From: Nitrospirota bacterium
GTDB lineage: Bacteria > Nitrospirota > RBG-16-64-22
NCBI GenBank assembly: GCA_016195465.1
Contig: JACPZO010000039.1
Span: forward strand, 1 to 33,131
Direction of reading: 5' to 3'
DNA: 33,131 bases
A program made the position numbers and the translations under genes. The notes beneath the pieces were generated by a model. The model saw only the letters and a list, made by a program, of their open reading frames with translations. It was not told the DNA's origin and made no database searches. Shown in pieces: positions 23,902 to 30,670 of this stretch (position 1 is the first letter of the stretch; each line of letters begins with the position of its first letter).

Positions 23902-24971
23902 CAGCCCCTGCCCGCCTTCTTCTCCGAGCGGTACACATAAGCCAAGACCTCCGCCACCGTCTGGTACAGGGCGGCGGGGATCTCCCGGCCGATCTCGACC
24001 AGCTTGTGAATCGTCCGGGCGAGCGGCGGGTTCGAAACGACCGGCACGCCGGCGGCGCGCGCGGTATCGCGGATCCGCTCCGCGATCAGTCCCGCCCCCT
24101 TCGCCACGACGGTCGGCGCGCGCATCTCTCCGGCCTTGTACTGGAGCGCGACGGCGAAGTGCGTGGGGTTGGTGATGACGACGTCTGCCTTCGGGACCTG
24201 GGACATCATCCGCCGGCGGGCCGCCTGCATCTGGAGCGAGCGGATACGGCTCCTGATCAGCGGGTCCCCTTCCTGCTGGCGCTGTTCGTCCTTGATTTCC
24301 TGCTTCGTCATCCGAAGGTTCTTTTCGTAGTCGAAGCGCTGGTAGGCGTAGTCGAGCGCCGCCAGAATAATGAGGACGAGCGAGCAGGCGCCGAGGATCC
24401 TGAGCGTCACCCGTAGGAAGAAGAACGCGGTCGTCGCCGCGTCCGATTGGGCGAGGCCGGTCAGCTCCGGCAAGAGTCCCCGGACGGAGAGGTAGGCCGC
24501 GTACGAAAGGACGAAGATCTTCACGATCGACTTGGCGAGTTCCACGGCCGCCGTGAGAGAGACCAGCCTCTTGAACCCGGCGATGGGGTTGATGCGGCTC
24601 CCCTTCGGGACCAGCGGCTCGCCCGTCCACAGAAAGCCGATCTGCGCGACGTTCGCCGTCACGCCCGCCAGCAGGGCGGCGCCGAGGAGCGGCGCGAGGA
24701 TGAACCCGACTTGGGACGTTGTCACGATCAGCATCTCGTGAAGCGACCGCGTCGTGAGGGCAACGGTCCCGGCGCCGTCCAGGATCCGCCGGGTGAGGTC
24801 CGCCATTCCCGAGCCCAGGCCGGCCGCGCCCATGGCCAGGGCGAGAAAGGAGGCGATGAGGACGGCCGCGGAGCCGACTTCCCGGCTCCTGGCAACCTGC
24901 CCCTTCTGCCGTGCCTCCGAGCGCCGTTTGCCGGTCGCTCGTTCGGTTTTTTGGTCGCGGTCTTCAGCCAC
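23901..24971 (-). CDS. flhB: Flagellar export switch protein FlhB
   Basis: Substrate-specificity switch of the flagellar export gate, changing from hook to filament export together with FliK. The N-terminal cytoplasmic segment is basic (ERATGKRRSEARQKGQVARS). Four membrane helices follow (about 33-55, 85-112, 145-163, 182-208). The cytoplasmic domain contains the self-cleavage motif N268-P269-T270-H271 in VVITNPTHFAVAL. The 356-residue length is typical. The start is GTG 24971 with GGGGAG about eight bases upstream. The 221-base gap to fliR is unusually long for this operon and is filled with repeats. Confidence 0.96.
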   Translation of the reverse strand: MAEDRDQKTERATGKRRSEARQKGQVARSREVGSAAVLIASFLALAMGAAGLGSGMADLTRRILDGAGTVALTTRSLHEMLIVTTSQVGFILAPLLGAALLAGVTANVAQIGFLWTGEPLVPKGSRINPIAGFKRLVSLTAAVELAKSIVKIFVLSYAAYLSVRGLLPELTGLAQSDAATTAFFFLRVTLRILGACSLVLIILAALDYAYQRFDYEKNLRMTKQEIKDEQRQQEGDPLIRSRIRSLQMQAARRRMMSQVPKADVVITNPTHFAVALQYKAGEMRAPTVVAKGAGLIAERIRDTARAAGVPVVSNPPLARTIHKLVEIGREIPAALYQTVAEVLAYVYRSEKKAGRG

Positions 24972-24988
24972 GCTTAGCGCTCCCCATG

Positions 24989-25012
24989 ATTCACCGATTC
25001 ACCCTTTCACCC
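24989..25012. repeat. GGTGAATN octamers upstream of flhB, 3 units
   Basis: ATTCACCG, ATTCACCC, TTTCACCC, about 20 bases upstream of the flhB start and adjoining the GC-rich inverted pair. Confidence 0.75.
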
Positions 25013-25015
25013 ACC

Positions 25016-25108
25016 CCCCCCTTTGTAAGGAGGGGCCGGGGGAGGTAGAAGCAGCCGTCGAACGGAGGGCTTCTACCCCACCCAACCTCCCCTTACAAAG
25101 GGGAGGAG
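25016..25108. repeat. Two inverted copies of a GC-rich hairpin element
   Basis: The left copy (about 25016-25051, CCCCTTTGTAAGGAGGGG...GGTAGAAGC) and the right copy (about 25069-25105) are reverse complements at most positions over about 35 bases, separated by about 17. Each copy also has its own small stem. A third copy lies at 19404-19438. Together they could fold into a long cruciform or mRNA hairpin between fliR and flhB. Confidence 0.75.
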
Positions 25109-25118
25109 TGGTTTTCCT

Positions 25119-25206
25119 ATTCACCTATTCACCTATTCACCTATTCACCGATTCACCTATTCACCGATTCACCGATTCACCGATTCACCGATTCACCGAT
25201 TCACCG
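25119..25206. repeat. GGTGAATN octamer tract, 11 units, overlapping the fliR 3' end
   Basis: Eleven perfectly phased ATTCACCN units, the longest of the family here. The fliR TGA (25193-25195) is inside, so the FliR C-terminus (ESVNR) is repeat-encoded. Confidence 0.9.
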
Positions 25207-25975
25207 ATTCCAGGATCGCCGCGCTGTCGCGCAGGGCGCCCATCAAGGCCGTCTCCACGACCGGCCCGAAGAAAGGGAGAGTCGCGCCGAGGACGACGAG
25301 CCCCAGGGCGATCGTGATTGGAAATCCCACGATCAGAAGGTTGATCTGCGGCACCGTCCGCGCCACGACGCCCAGCACCACGTTCGCGAGGAAGATGGCC
25401 GCCACGACGGGAGCGGAGAGCTTGAGTCCCAGTCGGAAGATTTCCCCCCCCGCCTGGACCAGGTCTCCCGCGATCCCGGACGAAATGCCGGCCCCCAGAA
25501 GAGGAAGGCTCTTGAACGAATGGCCCACGAGCCGGAGGAACTCGTGGTGGGCGTTGGTCGCCAGGAACAAGAGGAACGCAAAGAGCATCTGGAGTTGGCC
25601 GACGAGCGACACTTGGGCGTTGTTCTGCGGGTCGATCGTGCTCACGATCCCGAACCCCATGTTGAACCCCATGAGCGTTCCGGACAGTTCGATCCCGGCG
25701 AAGACCGCGCGGACCATGAGTCCCAGCGCCGCGCCGACGAGGACCTCGCCGAGAAGTCCGACGACGACCGTCGCGGGCTCCGACATGAACCCCGGCGGCA
25801 GGGGCGGAACGGTCGGGAAGAGGACGACCGCAACGGCCAGGGCGAGGGCCGCCTTGACCCTGACCGGGACCGAGCGCGCGCCCATGAGGGGAATCGCCGC
25901 GATCAGGATCGACACCCGCGCGAAGATCAGCCCGAGCCGGAAAAAACCTTCAAGGGGAAGCGTCAGAGAGAGCAT
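25193..25975 (-). CDS. fliR: Flagellar export gate protein FliR
   Basis: Part of the FliP5-FliQ4-FliR1 export pore. It is an all-helical membrane protein of 260 residues with about six hydrophobic segments and the conserved stretch MGFNMGFGIVSTIDPQNN (about 102-119), typical of FliR/SctT. The start ATG 25975 lies 13 bases after the fliQ stop. A weak GGTGAAGG precedes it, overlapping the fliQ end, so coupling is likely. The last five codons come from the octamer tract. Confidence 0.95.
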   Translation of the reverse strand: MLSLTLPLEGFFRLGLIFARVSILIAAIPLMGARSVPVRVKAALALAVAVVLFPTVPPLPPGFMSEPATVVVGLLGEVLVGAALGLMVRAVFAGIELSGTLMGFNMGFGIVSTIDPQNNAQVSLVGQLQMLFAFLLFLATNAHHEFLRLVGHSFKSLPLLGAGISSGIAGDLVQAGGEIFRLGLKLSAPVVAAIFLANVVLGVVARTVPQINLLIVGFPITIALGLVVLGATLPFFGPVVETALMGALRDSAAILESVNR

Positions 25976-25988
25976 CGCGGCGGCGCCT

Positions 25989-26258
25989 TCACCGGATCAT
26001 GGCCGGAAGGTTCTGAAAGACCTGCGCCGTGTACGACACGATCGTTTCCGTCATCCAGGGGAAGAAGAACAGGAGCGCCGCGGCCACGGCCAGGATCTTG
26101 GGGATGAAGGTGAGGGTCATCTCGTTGATCTGCGTGACGGCCTGGAAGATGCTGACGGCAAGCCCCACGACCAGGGAGAGAACGAGCATCGGCGCCGAGA
26201 CGAGGAGCGTCGTCGTGAGCGCCTGCTGGCCGATGTCGAGGACCATCTCCGGCGTCAT
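25989..26258 (-). CDS. fliQ: Flagellar export gate protein FliQ
   Basis: An 89-residue membrane protein of the export pore. It has two hydrophobic helices (about 17-40 and 55-78) and the conserved LVVGLAVSIFQAVTQINE (about 27-44) plus LTFIPKI. The length is typical. GGAG lies upstream of ATG 26258, 19 bases after fliP. Confidence 0.95.
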   Translation of the reverse strand: MTPEMVLDIGQQALTTTLLVSAPMLVLSLVVGLAVSIFQAVTQINEMTLTFIPKILAVAAALLFFFPWMTETIVSYTAQVFQNLPAMIR

Positions 26259-26277
26259 GCGCGTCTCCGCCGCGGTC

Positions 26278-27090
26278 TCACGCGAAGCTCCGGACGAGCG
26301 TCCCGACGAGGAGGGCCCACCCGTCCACGAGGACGAACAGCATCAGCTTGAACGGAAGCGAGATCACGATCGGCGGGAGCATCATCATTCCCATCGACAG
26401 GAGAACGGACGCCACGACCATGTCCAGGATCAGAAACGGAATGTAAATCATGAACCCGATCTGAAAAGCCGTCTTCAGCTCGCTCACGATGAACGCCGGG
26501 ATCACGATGCGGATCGGCAGATCGCCGGCCGTCGACGGCGCGGGGATATTCGCCATCTCGACGAACAGGAGGAGGTCTTTCTCCCGCGTCTGCCTCAGCA
26601 TGAACTCCTTGAGCGGGCCGGCTGCCGTGGTGAGGGCCTGCTCCTGGCTCATCTCCTTCTTCAAATACGGCTGGAGCGCCGTCTCGTTCACCTTCTCCCA
26701 CACCGGCCCCATGATGAAGATCGTCAGGAAGAGCGCCAGACCGACCAGGACCTGGGTCGGGGGAGACTGCTGGGTTCCCAGCGCCTGCCGGAGAAATCCC
26801 AGGACGACGACGATCCGCGTGAACGACGTCATGAGGATCACGAACGCCGGCGCGAGCGACAGGGCGGTCAGGAGAAGGAGGATCTGGACGGTCATCGAGA
26901 GGTTCGCCCCGCCGGTCGGCGCCAGCGTGAGCGTCACGCCCGGCTCCGGCGGCGCCGCCGCCCCGGCCTGTCCGGCCGACGCCGCCAGCAGAACGATCGC
27001 GGTGAGGACGGGGCGTAGGAGCGCATGACCCTTCGCCCCCCCCGAAAAGCCGGGGAGGGACTTTGCCGGTATTCCGGCCGCCGGGCTCAT
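26278..27090 (-). CDS. fliP: Flagellar export gate protein FliP
   Basis: Main ring component of the export pore. An N-terminal signal peptide (hydrophobic core about 25-42, AGAAA cleavage region about 43-47) is followed by four membrane helices. Conserved FliP segments are LMTSFTRIVVVLGFLRQALGTQQSPP (about 85-110), GLALFLTIFIMGPV and FVVSELKTAFQIGF-like (VSELKTAFQIGFMIYIPFL). The frame stays open far upstream, but the start is ATG 27090. Its ATGA overlaps the fliO stop and follows GGGAGGGAGG. The resulting 270 residues agree with the family. Confidence 0.96.
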   Translation of the reverse strand: MSPAAGIPAKSLPGFSGGAKGHALLRPVLTAIVLLAASAGQAGAAAPPEPGVTLTLAPTGGANLSMTVQILLLLTALSLAPAFVILMTSFTRIVVVLGFLRQALGTQQSPPTQVLVGLALFLTIFIMGPVWEKVNETALQPYLKKEMSQEQALTTAAGPLKEFMLRQTREKDLLLFVEMANIPAPSTAGDLPIRIVIPAFIVSELKTAFQIGFMIYIPFLILDMVVASVLLSMGMMMLPPIVISLPFKLMLFVLVDGWALLVGTLVRSFA

Positions 27091-28217
27091 CGCCTCCCTC
27101 CCTCGCCGCCCATCGCCCCCCGCCCGACCAGATTCACTCTTTCCTGAATGCCGGCCAAGGCCGCTTCGAGGGCGGCGTCCGAGGAGGAGGAGGCGCCCGC
27201 ATGTTTCTTTCCGTCGCGCCGGACGGACCGGCCGAGGATCTTTCCGAAGAGATCGTTGCTTTTCGCTTGCGGAGGCGTTTCCCGGCGCGGAGACGGATCG
27301 TGACGAACGTCGGCCTGCGGGACCGGTCCGTCCTCGACGCGCGAGAGGAGCTGGACCTCTCCGGGCGTGACGCCCAGGACGAGCGTCTCGCCGCCGACTT
27401 CCACGACGGCGACCGACACCTTGGGCCCCAGCCCATGCCGCGCGACCACGCGGATTCCCGGCCCCGACCGGGCGGCCATCCCGTTCGAGAAAACCCGCTT
27501 CGCTCCGTAGGCGAGGGCGGCCAGAAGGCCCAAGACGAGCGCCAGGCCCGAACCCATTTTGATCAGGGCCCGGCCGAAGTCGGGCGGACCCGCGCCCGCC
27601 GCCGGGCTTTTCGCCGTCCCCTTGTCTTCGGTCGGGCGGGTGCCGAACGCGCCGCGCTTGTCTCCGGCCTCGCTCGCGGATGAAGCGGGCGGAGGCGCCT
27701 CCGGGACGGAGAGAGCGCGGGCGTCGACGGCAGGCAGGACCACGGCCGGGACGGGTCCTCCCGGCTGGACATCGGCAACCCTCGATGCCGCCGGCTCTTC
27801 CCCCGCCCTTGGATAAGGGAAGTCGAGCAGGATCCGGCCCTTCTTCGCGTGAACGCTTCCACGGCCGATGAGCCGCCTCCCTTCGGGCGTCAGCAGGAGG
27901 CGGACGCGCGCGATCTCGTCCTCGTACTGGTAGACGAAGACCTGCCGGACGAACGGCGATTCCACATCGATCGTCCGCTTCGGCGGATGCACGATCACGC
28001 CTGGAAGCTCGATCTGGATTAGATCCTCTTTGTAGTCGATCTCGGGAAGCGACGGACCGACCGGGCCGCGGAAATTGAGAAAGACGCCCAGGGCGGATTC
28101 GGCCGGCTGGACCGACACGCCGTCCAGGTGGTTGACCCCGGCCCCGGCCCACGCCTCCCCACCGATCATCCCGACAGCAAACACGGCCACCGCGACCCAT
28201 TCCCACGGGGTTTTCAT
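27087..28217 (-). CDS. fliO: Large FliO with AMIN-like N-terminal domain
   Basis: FliO helps FliP assemble into the export gate. At 376 residues this one is about two to three times the usual length. It has a signal peptide (MKTPWEWVAVAVFAVGM..., about 1-25), then an AMIN-like beta domain (about 28-125; LDGVSVQPAESALGVFLNF, then IQIELPGVIV). A Pro/Ala-rich linker (about 130-205) leads to a membrane helix (about 214-232, SGLALVLGLLAALAYGAK), and then the FliO domain with IRVVARHGLGPKVSVAVVEVGGETLVLGVTPGEVQLL (about 247-283). The start is ATG 28217 with GGAAGG upstream; an upstream in-frame GTG lies in the octamer repeat. Identification rests on the C-terminal domain and its place before fliP. 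The AMIN-like part may anchor it to the cell wall (inferred). Confidence 0.85.
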   Translation of the reverse strand: MKTPWEWVAVAVFAVGMIGGEAWAGAGVNHLDGVSVQPAESALGVFLNFRGPVGPSLPEIDYKEDLIQIELPGVIVHPPKRTIDVESPFVRQVFVYQYEDEIARVRLLLTPEGRRLIGRGSVHAKKGRILLDFPYPRAGEEPAASRVADVQPGGPVPAVVLPAVDARALSVPEAPPPASSASEAGDKRGAFGTRPTEDKGTAKSPAAGAGPPDFGRALIKMGSGLALVLGLLAALAYGAKRVFSNGMAARSGPGIRVVARHGLGPKVSVAVVEVGGETLVLGVTPGEVQLLSRVEDGPVPQADVRHDPSPRRETPPQAKSNDLFGKILGRSVRRDGKKHAGASSSSDAALEAALAGIQERVNLVGRGAMGGEGGRR

Positions 28218-28244
28218 GCGCCTTCCCTTCTCTTGCCTGTTCCC

Positions 28245-28276
28245 ATTCACCGATTCACCCATTCACCGATTCACCG
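28245..28276. repeat. GGTGAATN octamer tract, 4 units, after fliN
   Basis: Four phased units ending eight bases from the fliN TGA (28285-28287). Confidence 0.85.
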
Positions 28277-28284
28277 GTTGGCCA

Positions 28285-28716
28285 TCACGCAAGCTGTTTG
28301 ATTCTTTCGATCGGGCTCACGATGTCCGTCAGGCGGATCCCAAACTTATCGTTCACGACGACGACCTCTCCGCGGGCCACCAGTTTCTCGTTCACGTAGA
28401 CCTCCATCGGCTCCCCCGCGAGTTTGTCGAGCTCGATCACCGAGCCCTGGCCGAGCTGGATCAGGTCCTTGATTACCATCCGGGTCCGGCCGATCTCCAC
28501 CGACACGTGGAGAGGGAGGTCGAGGACGAAGTCGATATTCCCCGGCGCCCCGGCCGCCTCCGTGGAAGGGGCGATCGGCGCGAACGCCGCCGGCCGAAGC
28601 TGCGGCTGGGGGGATTTGGGGGCCTCGGTTGCGGGCGGCGCGGGGCTTTCCGAAACCTGGGCCTCCCAGGCCGCGGCCAAGTCTTTTTCCTTCTCGCTCA
28701 CCGATTCATTCGCCAT
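28285..28716 (-). CDS. fliN: Flagellar C-ring switch protein FliN
   Basis: C-ring component that takes part in switching and docks the export ATPase complex. The C-terminal SpoA domain (about 65-140) contains LPLHVSVEIGRTRMVIKDLIQLGQGSVIELDKLAGEP and the end VSPIERIKQL. The N-terminal 60 residues are a Pro/Ala-rich linker of low complexity. It overlaps the fliM end by 11 bases. The first codons (MANESVSE) include GAATCGGTGAG, which resembles one octamer unit. Confidence 0.96.
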   Translation of the reverse strand: MANESVSEKEKDLAAAWEAQVSESPAPPATEAPKSPQPQLRPAAFAPIAPSTEAAGAPGNIDFVLDLPLHVSVEIGRTRMVIKDLIQLGQGSVIELDKLAGEPMEVYVNEKLVARGEVVVVNDKFGIRLTDIVSPIERIKQLA

Positions 28717-29698
28717 CGTCCGCCCCCTTTGCCGCGAATTCCGAAATCTTCAGCGCGTAGTTTCCCCGGACGATGCCCGGATGCGCCCGCCACTTGGTGA
28801 CTCCCTGGACATCGACTTCCATGGGCATGCCCACTTCCCGGTTCAGGGTGATGACGTCGCCCACCCGCAGGTCGGTGACCTCCCGGACCGTCAGGCGCGC
28901 CCCGCCGAGCCGCGCGCGGATGTCCACGGGAACGTCGACGAGCCGGCGGCGGAGGAGGTTCGCCCACCGCGTATCCACCTCGAGCTGGTCGCTCTGGAAC
29001 CCGGCGTACAGCTTGTCCTTGATCGGCTCGACCGTGGAGTAGGGAATCATCAGGCTGAAAGTCCCCAGCGAGTTCTCCAGCTCGAGCTCGTAGGTCACGA
29101 CGATAACGACCTCCGTCGGCACGACGATCGTCGCGAACTGGGGGTTGATCTCCGAGCGCGTGTGGACCATCTTGACCTCATGGACCGGCTTCCACGCCCT
29201 ATCCAGGTCGTCCAGAATCATCGTGAGCGTCTTCTTGATGATCCGCTGCTCGATCGCCGTAAAGTCGCGTCCTTCCACCTTCATGTGGGTCTGCCCGAAT
29301 CCGCCGAAGAAATTGTCCACGAGGGAAAAGACGAGCCGGGCGTCGACGACGAGGATGACGAATCCGCGCAAGGGATCCATCCGGCAGATGTTGATGCTCG
29401 TCGGAACGGGGATCGTCTTCATGAACTCCCCGAACTTCATCATCTCGATCCCCTTGACGTTCACGTCGATCACTTTCCGGAGGGCGGAGGAGAGGGTAAC
29501 GCGGAAGAGGCGCGAGAACCTCTCGTTGACGATCTCGAGCGTCGGCATCCGGCCCCGGATGACCCGCTCGTGGGTCGTCAGGTCGTACTGGCGGACGCCT
29601 GACGTGTCGGCATCCTCGGTCTTCTCCGTCTCGATCTTGCCGGACGAGACGCCGCGAAGCAGCGCGTCGACTTCTTCTTGGGAGAGAATGTTCGCCAT
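28706..29698 (-). CDS. fliM: Flagellar motor switch protein FliM
   Basis: C-ring protein that binds CheY-P and relays the switch. The N-terminal peptide ILSQEEVDALL (4-14) is the CheY-P docking motif. The middle domain (about 40-230) has the conserved GGFG (132-135). The C-terminal SpoA domain lies at about 250-322. The 330-residue length is typical. The start ATG 29698 follows GAGAGGA. It comes after fliL and overlaps fliN, the standard fliLMNOPQR order. Confidence 0.97.
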   Translation of the reverse strand: MANILSQEEVDALLRGVSSGKIETEKTEDADTSGVRQYDLTTHERVIRGRMPTLEIVNERFSRLFRVTLSSALRKVIDVNVKGIEMMKFGEFMKTIPVPTSINICRMDPLRGFVILVVDARLVFSLVDNFFGGFGQTHMKVEGRDFTAIEQRIIKKTLTMILDDLDRAWKPVHEVKMVHTRSEINPQFATIVVPTEVVIVVTYELELENSLGTFSLMIPYSTVEPIKDKLYAGFQSDQLEVDTRWANLLRRRLVDVPVDIRARLGGARLTVREVTDLRVGDVITLNREVGMPMEVDVQGVTKWRAHPGIVRGNYALKISEFAAKGADDGE

Positions 29699-29722
29699 TG
29701 TCCTCTCTCTTCACGGACTCAC

Positions 29723-29770
29723 AAATCCCCCCTGGCCCCCCTTTGAAAAAGGGGGGCCAGGGGGGGATTT
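29723..29770. repeat. Long GC-rich inverted repeat between fliL and fliM
   Basis: AAATCCCCCCTGGCCCCCC pairs with GGGGGGCCAGGGGGGGATTT around a 9-base loop: about 19 bp with one extra G. It lies 25 bases before fliM. No T-run follows on the transcribed strand, so complete termination is unlikely; it may stabilise or process the mRNA. Confidence 0.75.
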
Positions 29771-29777
29771 CTCGTCA

Positions 29778-29849
29778 ATTCGCCGATTCACCGATTCACC
29801 CATTCACCCATTCACCCATTCACCTACTCACCTACTCACCGATTCACCG
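29778..29849. repeat. GGTGAATN octamer tract, 9 units, after fliL
   Basis: Nine phased units (including ATTCGCCG, ACTCACCT, ACTCACCG), ending four bases from the fliL TGA (29854-29856). Confidence 0.88.
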
Positions 29850-29853
29850 GCCT

Positions 29854-30405
29854 TCACTGGATCACGAAATCCGTGAAGTAGACCGACTTGGCCTTGCCAT
29901 TGGCGAGGATCTGGTCGATCCGGGCGATGATCTCCGACCGAAGCTGGCTCTTTCCCTGGGCCGAGGATATCTGTTCGTACGTCTTGCTGGAGAGGAGCGT
30001 GAGGAGGGAGTCGCGGATCTGCGGCACGCGGACCTCCGCTTCCTGCTTCGCGGACGGAGAAGAAAGCTCGACGTGCATGGCGATCTTGAGGTAGCGGGTC
30101 CCCTGGTCGTCGGCCAGATTGATGATGAACGGCTCCAGGGGGAACATCTCGCCCGCCAGCTTCTTGGCTTCCTCGGGGGTGAGCTTCGCCTCTTTCTCCG
30201 GTTTCTTGGCCGGCTTCTCTCCCGCCGCCTGCGCCGCGCCGCCCTCGTCGCCCTTCGGATGCGAGAAGAACTTCACGTAGGCGAACGCCCCGCCTCCCCC
30301 CAGGACCAGGACGAGGACGGCGGAGATGACGATCCACTTGAGCGCCCCGCCCTTTTTCTTCGGGGCCTCCTCGCCCTCTTTCTCTTCTTTTTCCTTCTCG
30401 GCCAC
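29854..30405 (-). CDS. fliL: Flagellar basal body-associated protein FliL
   Basis: Supports stator function near the MotA/B complex. A charged Lys/Glu-rich cytoplasmic tail (1-20) is followed by one membrane helix (about 23-44, WIVISAVLVLVLGGGGAFAY), a linker, and the periplasmic FliL domain (about 85-183) with PLEPFIINLADDQGTRYLKI and DQILANGKAKSVYFTDFVIQ. The start is GTG 30405 with GGAGG eight bases upstream. An ATG at 30420 would add five residues but overlaps that Shine-Dalgarno and has none of its own. It is the first gene behind the sigma-54 type promoter. Confidence 0.94.
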   Translation of the reverse strand: MAEKEKEEKEGEEAPKKKGGALKWIVISAVLVLVLGGGGAFAYVKFFSHPKGDEGGAAQAAGEKPAKKPEKEAKLTPEEAKKLAGEMFPLEPFIINLADDQGTRYLKIAMHVELSSPSAKQEAEVRVPQIRDSLLTLLSSKTYEQISSAQGKSQLRSEIIARIDQILANGKAKSVYFTDFVIQ

Positions 30406-30449
30406 GCTTCTGTCCTCCATTTGACGATCCGCCGGGCATCTGGGGAGAG

Positions 30450-30465
30450 AGCAACCGCGGTGCCA
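30450..30465 (-). promoter_or_regulatory. Sigma-54 (RpoN) type promoter upstream of fliL
   Basis: The minus strand reads TGGCAC, five bases, TTGCT. The invariant GG and GC pairs are exactly ten bases apart, as required for the -24/-12 elements. A start site near 30439 would give a leader of about 34 bases before the fliL GTG. It fits the gap between the flgE terminator and fliL, and the known use of sigma-54 for middle flagellar genes. Confidence 0.82.
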
Positions 30466-30560
30466 CGGCGAACCAACGTCAGAAAAACTGAAAACCCTTA
30501 TGATTCAATCTGTTACTGGCCGTTGGGAACAGGCATGGAAAGGGAAGCGAAGACACGTCC

Positions 30561-30574
30561 GTCATAAGATTGAC
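30561..30574. promoter_or_regulatory. FleQ-like palindromic box upstream of the sigma-54 promoter
   Basis: GTCATAAGATTGAC has GTCA/TGAC half-sites with the same spacing as the Pseudomonas FleQ consensus as I recall it (GTCaNTAAAtTGAC), agreeing at 12 of 14 positions. It lies about 100 bases upstream of the -24 element, a normal enhancer distance. No activator gene is in the window. Confidence 0.4.
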
Positions 30575-30617
30575 TGGCCTTGCTGGAGGCGTGACGAGAC
30601 CAGAGGAACGAAAGGTC

Positions 30618-30653
30618 AAAAAAGCCCTCTCCCCCGTCACGGGGGAGAGGGCT
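30618..30653 (-). terminator. Intrinsic terminator after flgE
   Basis: AGCCCTCTCCCCCGT pairs with ACGGGGGAGAGGGCT (30623-30653), directly followed on the minus strand by six T. It lies about 18 bases after the flgE stop and separates the hook operon from the fliL operon. The stem belongs to the same GC-rich element type as 2696-2716. Confidence 0.9.
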
Positions 30654-30670
30654 GAGGGTGGGGGGGACGA

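Noticed and set aside
21177-24416. A plus-strand open frame of 1079 codons opposite flhF, flhA and flhB
   Set aside because: Same reason: composition is extreme, no domain is seen, and the opposite strand has complete conserved genes.
27091-28206. N-terminal extension of FliP by about 370 residues
   Set aside because: It is a shadow of fliO; the ATGA overlap and signal peptide fix the start at 27090.
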